Of a DNA stretch of 64,000 bases, positions 57,338 through 64,000 are shown in pieces. This stretch comes from Notolepis coatsorum (lineage: Eukaryota; Chordata; Actinopteri; Aulopiformes; Paralepididae): contig OZ020594.1 in assembly GCA_963971535.1 (NCBI GenBank), positions 116,781,127 through 116,845,126 of the forward strand. The letters run 5' to 3'. Numbering within the stretch: the stretch's first letter is position 1; every line of letters starts with the position of its first letter. Both the position numbers and the translations under genes were made by a program. Below the pieces are notes generated by a model. That model ran no database searches, had not been told where the DNA came from, and saw only the letters and a program-made list of their open reading frames with translations.

Positions 57338-57740
57338 CAGGTCCCCCCCCCCCCCCCCCCAAGTGCCCCCTCTCTCTCCCTCCCTCCTTCTCTCTTCCTT
57401 TCTCTCCTTTCTCTCCCACTCGGCTCTCGCTGATGAGACGGGGCAACTTTTTTCTTTTCTTTCTTTCAATCTCCCGTGTGGCGCGCGGCCGGCAGGTACC
57501 CCCCCCCCCAAGTGCCCCCTCTCTCTCCCTCCCTCCTTCTCTCTTCATTTCTCTCCTTTCTCTCCCACTTGGCTCTCGCTGATGAGACGGGGCAACTTTT
57601 TTCTTTTCTTTCTTTCAATCTCCCGTGTGGCGCGCGGCCGGCAGGTACCCCCCCCCAAGTGCCCCCTCTCTCTCCCTCCCTCCCTCTCTCTTCCTTTCTC
57701 TCGGCTCCCTCTCGGCTCTCTCTTCCTCTCGGCCCCGCAG
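57338..57740. repeat. Pyrimidine-rich tandem array, about 2.5-3 units
   Basis: Unit contains CAAGTGCCCCCTCTCTCTCC, a T/C-rich block and GCTGATGAGACGGGGCAACT, recurring near 57360, 57510 and 57656. C runs vary in length between units. Long open frames here are compositional artefacts. Confidence 0.85.
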
Positions 57741-58915
57741 CCCCACTCGCTGTCTAGTCTAGGTAGAATGGGGGCGGGCATTAGCTCCAACCACAGAGCC
57801 AATCGCATCACTGTGCGCCTAATGACGTGACTCAGGACTTCAAATCAAAATGACCCGATTTACTAGAGCACGAGAGGGGCTGGGCTGAATCGGAGCAATC
57901 CGCCAATATGGTATTTAGACCCTAAAACACATTGATACGAACTCCTATTACTATAATACAATGCTAGAGACTGAAAAATGACATTTATAATGCATGGGAC
58001 CTAGCGCTTAAGTCAATGAGAAGGCGAGCACATTTGCGAACGCATAAACTATATCTTAAATTATGGCTATGTGTCTAATACGCCCGTCGCTTATCAATGA
58101 CTTGCTTGCAGTCAACATGTACGAAACGGATTGTCTTTTCATGGTACATTTCCGTTTTATACCGTTTTTAATACGAGTATGGTTTTGGAAATGTCTAGGA
58201 AAAAAAATAAAAGATTCCGCATGAATCGCCCTTTACTGGAATACACACAACACGTTGTCATTTTCCGGCTGATTTATGAATAGTTTTCAAATAAACGCTA
58301 GATTATCGATAGTATATGTGTACTTATGCACGCTAGAGAAGCGGGCTGAAAAATATATTATCTATGACCTGGTCAGCGCTAACGTCATATACACACATAG
58401 GGGACACGTTGTGAAATATGTGAAAAAAACATCCGATTACCCCAAAACTGGTAAAATAAAGTCCTTACCTCACATGTTCTGCAAAAAGAGTATTCCAATT
58501 GCTGATCGCCATTCCAAATATCGATCGCGTTTATTGATCCAACCTCGAAACACATAATCCACGCTGCTTTCGGTTGCCCCAATGAATGCAATAGTCTCGG
58601 GTTACATGCCTGAGAAGTAAAATGTGGAATCTGGAGTTATTTTTTCACATGCATTTTCATTGAGTCCATTCCAATGGGTGCAATACCATCCGGGAGACGA
58701 TAGGGGCGGTATTTGCCTTTTCGAGCTCATAGACAGTCCCAATGATAACGTGAGGCTGGATTGATGAAAAATGAATGGATATCGTTAATAAAAGAAATAA
58801 CGATTAAATAGAGAGATTTGTCGTCGTTGGCACTCAATGTATTAACAATTGTGTGTATTGAGCTGTACTGTATTGTACCCATTCTGCAATCTGTTAATAA
58901 AATGTTCAATGAATC

Positions 58916-59957
58916 AATCAATTGTGTGTTACCTGGAGGAAGTGCTTAGATATGCAGACTTGGCAGCAGAAACTGAACAGTGAGGATGTAAAACTAGGGT
59001 TTGTCGGGTGGAAGTATGATGCAGATGATTTACAGCACGATCAACTTCATCATTATTGGGATTATTATATATTATTATTATTATATTATTATTGGGGATT
59101 TGTGGGCAGAGCTTGCAAAAAGCGGTAAATGAGATGTCAGTGGATTTGTTTGAGGAGAAATAATGTCAGCTGGGGGCCAACGTAAACAAAGGGTAAGAGT
59201 ATTCCTTTTCTTCTCTGTTGTTGCTGTTTCATGTGTAATATTGTAGGAATTGTATTTTTTTTTTATTATTATCTTTTTCGCCCTCCTTCTTTTTCCGATT
59301 TTTTTTTCCATCCCACTGTTAGTCGTTATGCCAATTCCCAACCCCCTTCCTGGTTGTTGCGCACTCCCCCCTACTGTTGGTCCGAGAGGCCGGAGACTGT
59401 CACATGCTTTCCTCCGACGCATGTGCAGCCAGCCAGCAGCCAGCCTGGCAGCTCAGATTCTCACTGGAAGAGTGTAACGTGTGGAAGGTCGCACTACCTC
59501 TCTCCAGATCCTACCCTCACTGAGCAGGCGCCCCGACCGAACTGTAGGGGTCGCTGTCCACAACGCCCAGGACCCACCCACGGCTCCCCTCCCCCTAACT
59601 CAGCCAAACGAGTTAGTATAGCGATCAGCCCGAGCCAAGGCAATGCTGACTCTCCGGGAGGAATTGTATTTTTGACATAGAATAACAGGGAGGTTCGGCG
59701 TGTGAATATCATGGAAAAGTGGGAGCTGGCATGGAGGGGGTGGTTCTGGGACGCTGGAACTAACCGCTGAGCCCGAGGTTGTGGGCCTAACTTGAAGAAA
59801 CACCAGTGAAGGGGGTGCCCACTTGATAACCCTGGTGATATGCTGACTCTTGCTGCCCATCTATCTGCATGCTGGGTTGTGATGGCCATTGGGTTTCTTC
59901 ATTGAGTGTTTATCCTTATCGTTAGGGCACAAGTATCTTGTGTTTTATTATAATATA
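58916..59957. other. No gene recognised
   Basis: An AT-rich part (59040-59300) is followed by a GC-richer block (59310-59660) that looks like an interspersed repeat, with TCCGAGAGGCCGGAGACTGT inside, but I could not identify it. Confidence 0.3.
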
Positions 59958-60239
59958 AATAATGTTTAGAGATTAAAGTCAACATTTATAAAGTCAGAAT
60001 AAAGTCAGAATGTTTAGAGATTAAAGTCAACATTTATAAAGTCAGAATAAAGTCATGATGTTTAGAGATTAAAGTCAATATTTATAAAATCAGACTAAAG
60101 TCATAATGTTTACAGATTAAAGTCAACATTTATAAAGTCATGTTTACAGAATAAAGTAAACATTTATAAAGTCATAATGTTTACAGATTAAAGTCAACAC
60201 TTATAAAGTCATAATGTTTACAGATTAAAGTCAACATTT
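59958..60239. repeat. Tandem repeat of about 37-48 bp beside the exon at 60246
   Basis: Repeated AAAGTCAACATTTATAAAGT with CATAATGTTTACAGATT variants, about 6-7 units. It ends within 10 bp of the candidate splice donor. Confidence 0.85.
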
Positions 60240-60245
60240 CCATAC

Positions 60246-60348
60246 TTGTTTCCATGCAGTCCACACAGCTCTTCTCCTGGTCCATCTGTGACAGTTCTCT
60301 CAAACCAAGGTGGGAGAGGCTAGGAAGGGTGGTCATATTCAGACCAAT
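60246..60348 (-). CDS. Probable upstream exon of the THAP/C2H2 zinc-finger gene
   Basis: A 103-bp minus-strand exon candidate. A pyrimidine-rich acceptor (TTTCCTTACTTTCCCCCAAG) precedes ATTGGTCTGAATATG, and a donor A|GTATGG follows (60245). The reading is IGLNMTTLPSLSHLGLRELS then QMDQEKSCVDCMET, a short segment of the sort found just upstream of acidic-repeat exons in fish zinc-finger proteins. It ends in phase 1 and the exon at 49226 starts in phase 1, giving an in-frame N at the junction. The internal ATG could be the start codon, or earlier exons lie outside. Supported by splice signals and phase only. Confidence 0.55.
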
Positions 60349-60429
60349 CTTGGGGGAAAGTAAGGAAAGAAATATCAGTACATTTTACATTCATCCTAAT
60401 AAAACAAATATCGAACTTTTCAGTTGAAA

Positions 60430-60712
60430 TTCATCAAATCAAATCAAAATTATTTGTAAGGCCCGTTAATGTTCCCATGGGCCGGACACGTCTTAAACAA
60501 GTCAAGAAGAAACATCACAATAAATCAAGAACAAAACAAAACACCATGAAATCCAAAATAAAATGTAAAATAAATAAATGAATGCAACACCAGACATACC
60601 CCACGCGAAGGTAAGGAAAAACTCACTAAAAACCTAGAAATAGGAAAAAAAGCACCACAGGCAATGTGGAGGGGAGAAACCTTAGAAGGGCCGTTCAAGG
60701 GGGGATCTCCCT
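60430..60712 (-). repeat. LINE-type 3' UTR element
   Basis: Contains GGTAAGGAAAAACTCACTAA, GGAGAAACCTTAGAAGGGCC and an (ATCAA)n end at 60432-60450 on the plus strand, the layout of a common fish LINE 3' region. No coding part is attached. Confidence 0.5.
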
Positions 60713-60818
60713 TCTTAGATGTCGGTGATAGTAGTGTTGCTATAAAATAGATGTCAGTGATAGTAGTGTTGCTATAACACAGGCGAAACACAGAAAACCA
60801 AGCAAGAATATGAATTGA

Positions 60819-61213
60819 TGGTATTGATAATATACTACTAACTACTGGACGCTCAGAGCTAACCGGAGCTAACACAGAACAGGATGGTAAAGCAAATATA
60901 ATGACTTCCTTTCTGGGGTTTTCAAAATAAAAGTGCGACGTTTATAGCAGCGGAAAACGTTTATTTTGTACATTATCCAACGTTAACACGAACCTAAACT
61001 AAGGTTACAACTAACCTAAAGTTAGTTTAGGTTCGTGTTAACGTTAGATAATGTACAAAATTATCTAAATTATCTATTCCGCTGCTATAAACATTGCACT
61101 TTTATTTTGAAAACCCCAGAAAGGAAGTCATTATATTTGCTTTACCATCCTGTTTTGTGTTAGCTCCGGTTAGCTCCGAGCGTCCAGTAGTTAGTAGTAT
61201 ATTATCAATACCA
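60819..61213. repeat. Long imperfect palindrome (about 190-bp arms)
   Basis: Left arm TGGTATTGATAATATACTAC ... pairs with right arm ... GTAGTATATTATCAATACCA (approximately). The centre lies near 61016 with a loop of some 20 bp. It could be a foldback MITE. The right end abuts the hAT at 61215. Confidence 0.75.
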
Positions 61214-61344
61214 GTAGGGCTGCAACTAATGACTAATTTGGGAGTCGACTAATCTGCCGATAATTTTTTCGATTAGTCGACTAATCAAAAACCAATGTAA
61301 ACAACAACAAAAAAAACAATTTTTTTTTTTTTTTTTTTTTAAAT

Positions 61345-61501
61345 TAGCTATCTTTGTGAAAGTGGCTTCTCAGCTCTGGTCCAGCTGAAGACAGAGCAGA
61401 GGAACAGATTGGACATTGAGCATGACCTCAGAGTTGCTTGTCTACCATCACCCCAGACTTTGAGACTCTTGTCAGGACCAAACAACAACATCATAACATG
61501 A
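61345..61501 (+). pseudogene. hAT transposase C-terminal dimerisation (hATC) remnant
   Basis: A clean frame reads SYLCESGFSALVQLKTEQRN then RLDIEHDLRVACLPS and ends at a stop after NNNIIT. This is the CExxFS-like hATC block of hAT transposases, which forms dimers. The catalytic domain and BED finger are absent, so the copy is non-autonomous. Confidence 0.75.
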
Positions 61502-61669
61502 TGATCCCATAGCAAATTAAAATAATGACTCATGAAACATTTGAATTTGGATCTTTAAGCCACTTTAAATGAAAATGTATTTGAAGAACAATACAGCAAT
61601 CACTCATAACAAGATAAATAAATTAAATAATACAAATTAAAGTGGAAGTGTACTTTAAATAACTTTTGT

Positions 61670-62100
61670 TTGCTGTGTGTGAGAGGAGTCCGTGTGTGTG
61701 TGTATGTGTGTGTGTCTTACTCTGATCGCTGTGTGAGTGAGAGGAGTGTGTGTACTGTGTAATTTGTGTGTGTCTTACTCAGATCGCTGTGTGAGTGAGA
61801 GGTGTGTACTGTGTAATTTGTGTATGTGTGTGTGTCTTACTCTGATCGCTGTGTGTGAGTGAGAGGAGTGTGAATGTGTGTGTGTCTTACTCTGATCGCT
61901 GTGTGTGAGAGAGAGGAGTGTGAATGTGTGTGTGTCTTACTCTGATCGCTGTGTGTGAGTGAGAGGAGTGTGTATGTGTGTGTGTCTTACTCTGATCGCT
62001 GTGTGTGAGTGAGAGGAGTGTGTATGTGTGTGTCTTACTCTGATCGCTGTGTGTGAGTGAGAGGAGTGCGTGTGTAATGTATTGTGTGTCTAGTCTGATC
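61670..62100. repeat. GT-rich minisatellite, unit about 55 bp
   Basis: Units of GTGTGTGTCTTACTCTGATC then GCTGTGTGTGAGTGAGAGGA recur about seven times inside the hAT. Confidence 0.88.
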
Positions 62101-62454
62101 ATCATCTCCTGCAGGGGAACAATTTTTCAATGTCCAAAATTTGCTATGAGATCATCATGTTATGATGTTGTCTGGAACCCTGAAAAGCCACTCTCACAAA
62201 GATAGGTAGTGCACACAAAAAAAAAAAAAAAATTAAATAAAGTTTTTTTTTTTATGACTAATCGACGCAACAATTTCTCGTCGACGATTTTTTATAATCG
62301 ACGTCGTCGATTATGTCGACTAATCGTTGCAGCCCTAAATACCAGCCATTGGATTACTGTTTTCTAAATTGGGGAGGCTTTTAATCGTCAAGGTAAGAGG
62401 ATTTTAAGTCATGGTATCCATAAACTTCAATCGGTTCGGATCCTTTGAAGGAAT

Positions 62455-62862
62455 GAAAATATCAACAAACCTGTACGCCTCTACTTCCTCAGGCGCCTAA
62501 GGAAGTTCCAAGTCAGTCAGAAGATCCTTAGGAACTTCTACTCATGTACAATAGAGAGCATCCTGACCGGCAACATCACCTCCTGGTTTGGGAATAGCAC
62601 TGCACAAGACCGTAGCAGACTACAAAGAGTGACACGTTCAGCCGAACGCACAATTGGAGGGGGGCTTCCCACCCTCCAGAACATTTACAACAAGCGGTGC
62701 AAGGGGAAGGCTAAGAGAATTATTAAGGACTCGAGCCACCCGAACAACTGCCTCTTTGAACTGCTGCGGTCAGGCAAGCGATACCGGAGTCTTAAGGCGA
62801 GCACAGAAAGACTCAGAAGAAGCTTCTATCCCCAGGCCATCAGGCTGCTAAACGAACAATAA
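62455..62862 (+). pseudogene. Non-LTR retrotransposon ORF2, C-terminal fragment
   Basis: An open frame upstream of the listed GTG at 62629 reads KPVRLYFLRRLRKFQVSQKI, SILTGNITSWFGNSTAQDR, then RSAERTIGGGLPTLQNIYNK and GKRYRSLKASTERLRRSFYP, ending LLNEQ. It is the conserved tail after the RT of abundant fish LINEs. About 130 codons remain; the rest is lost to 5' truncation. No frameshift is seen within it. Confidence 0.8.
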
Positions 62863-63338
62863 ACACTATGCAACAACCATCAAATGCACACAGCACACAC
62901 ACCCACACTCACTTAAACAAACAACACACTGCAGCACCCACTCTCCACACTTTAGATCACACAAACACACTTTATATTTATTGATAAAGGATTTGCACTA
63001 CAACTCGTACACCTACTGTAAATTGCACCTAAATTGCACCTCATCCCATTTCTGCCTTGCACTACATAGTATTGTATATTAGTACACTGCACAGTATTGT
63101 ATATTATATGGTAACTCAGTTACGTCTATTCTGCATCGAACATTGTACATATGTCTAAACTGAACACTGTGACCTAATTTTTTTTTACTTCTAATTTACA
63201 TGCTATACTATGTTATTTTATTTCATACTTATCTTGTCTTGCACAGTCTCTGGAGCATAACAGTAAGAAGCATTTTGTATAAAAGTATTCTGTACTTCTG
63301 TATGACAACTATTAAAGAAACTTGAAACTTGAAACTTG
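62455..63338 (+). mobile_element. 5'-truncated LINE
   Basis: ORF tail plus a 3' UTR (TTGCACTACATAGTATTGTA, CATTGTACATATGTCTAAAC), ATTAAAG and a short (GAAACTT)n tail at 63313-63338. The uninterrupted ORF tail suggests a fairly recent insertion. Confidence 0.75.
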
Positions 63339-63689
63339 TAGGGAAAGTCAGGCTACTGTCCTGCCTCACTTCCAGTGATGAAGCTAAGCTATGCTAACGG
63401 AGCGACTGTTCCCAAAGCTAAATGCACGCACAGAGACAAAAAAGGTATGTATCTTCTTGTCTAACTCCAGGGAAGATGTTAAATAAGCTAATTTCCCAAA
63501 ATGTTTGAGTTTTCCTTTAATAATATATATATATTTATTTTTATTTTATATATATTTTTTCAATCTGTTTAAACCAATGGGGGTTTGGATACACTAATAT
63601 TATAATATTATACATAAGACGTCACCATCACTTTCATACCAATACCAACCGTGCCCTTATTGGATTATTTATGTTGACGAAACTGATGA

Positions 63690-64000
63690 GTTGTCATAAT
63701 CACAGCAAGAGCCTTCTTCACTCCTCCTCATCCTACCTCCACATTCTCCACACACCTTCTTCACTCCTCATCCTCTCCCACACTCACAACGGAAGCCTCA
63801 CTTCCTTATATGGGCAGCATCCGTTCCCCGGGTTCACACGCTGCCAGCTCTCCACTCAACACAGCTGTCATTCATCCCCTCATCAACCAGATGGTACTTC
63901 AGCTGGCAGATCCTGTTCCATCGTCGTGGGAGTGTTAAACTACCTTCCAAGTAAGAAGACTGAACCTAAGCCTTGCAACCTGTACTTGTTTACATTCCTT
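63690..64000 (-). repeat. Interspersed repeat (inverted relative of 17630-17915)
   Basis: Reverse complement shares GGCAGCGTGTGAA, GCTGCCCATATA and GAGGCTTCCGTTGTGA with the other copy. It runs to the window edge. Unknown class. Confidence 0.6.

Larger units (their letters stand above)
56668..58845. mobile_element. piggyBac-type MITE, 2.2 kb, with repeat-rich interior
   Basis: TTAA at 56668-56671 and 58842-58845; left end CACTTTGATTGCCAGC, right end TTGGCACTCAATGTA. The interior has a GA microsatellite, a pyrimidine-rich tandem array and a family-specific block (58262-58690) shared with 33485-33925. No transposase frame. Confidence 0.75.
56612..58915 (+). repeat. LINE/SINE 3' tail split by a piggyBac-type MITE
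   Basis: Left part 56612-56671 and right part 58842-58915 together reproduce the continuous sequence seen at 29463-29580, interrupted exactly at TTAA. This gives a natural empty site for the insertion. Confidence 0.8.
61207..62345 (+). mobile_element. hAT transposon with 8-bp target duplication
   Basis: The element 61215-62337 has ends TAGGGCTGCAACTAATGACT and GACTAATCGTTGCAGCCCTA. The AATACCAG duplication (61207-61214, 62338-62345) is perfect. Subterminal regions are rich in GTCGACTAATC repeats. It contains a transposase C-terminal remnant and a minisatellite. Confidence 0.9.

Noticed and set aside
57138-57830. 230-codon frame of Pro/Ser/Leu
   Set aside because: Translation of the pyrimidine-rich tandem array.

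Overview
This is vertebrate, almost certainly teleost fish, nuclear DNA. Most of it is a graveyard of transposable elements typical of fish: L1 LINEs, RTE/L2-type LINE and SINE tails, hAT and TTAA-target (piggyBac-type) DNA transposons, BEL/Pao LTR elements and a Tc1 tail. Micro- and minisatellites are dense. The only convincing host gene also points to fish: it has the glutamate-rich 'QMKEEQEELWSSQEGEQ' repeats found in fish C2H2 zinc-finger proteins.

Layout. 1-7076: a gene-less LTR element on the minus strand with very young, apparently identical LTR sequence, cut by the window edge. 7077-13826: an older LTR piece, a hAT end, and an L1 with an uninterrupted 1262-residue ORF2. 13827-19117: hAT-like and hairpin repeats, a 297-bp inverted-repeat unit with a GC-rich body, a tRNA-like repeat, and LINE tails. 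19118-31170: one TTAA-bounded foldback element carrying three later insertions: a complete-length BEL element (19852-27861), a hAT (28609-30020) and a piggyBac-type MITE (30122-31036). 31740-33157: terminal C2H2 zinc-finger exon. 33300-39674: a piggyBac fragment and two L1s in opposite orientations. 39675-43710: a hAT with about 200-bp inverted ends, holding half of a second BEL element. 43711-45880: GC-rich body with a 5S rRNA-like stretch, ending in a second copy of the inverted-repeat unit. 45881-50981: an IR element, the THAP exon of the host gene, and a piggyBac-type element with a nested hAT. 52000-55925: Tc1 tail, degraded non-LTR RT with an in-frame tandem expansion, and two minisatellites. 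55945-58915: SINE, LINE tails and a 2.2-kb piggyBac-type MITE. 60246-60348: probable upstream exon of the host gene. 60819-62337: long palindrome and a hAT with a transposase C-terminal remnant. 62455-63338: 5'-truncated LINE.

How the genes fit together. Three minus-strand exons (60246-60348, 48151-49226, 31916-33157) have matching splice phases (1/1 and 0/0). Joined, they would encode one nuclear DNA-binding protein of roughly 800 residues: a short N-terminal segment, acidic repeats, a THAP zinc finger and a 14-finger C2H2 array. The large introns are where most of the transposons sit. Everything else is mobile DNA or simple repeat; there are no operons, CRISPR arrays or bacterial-type signals.
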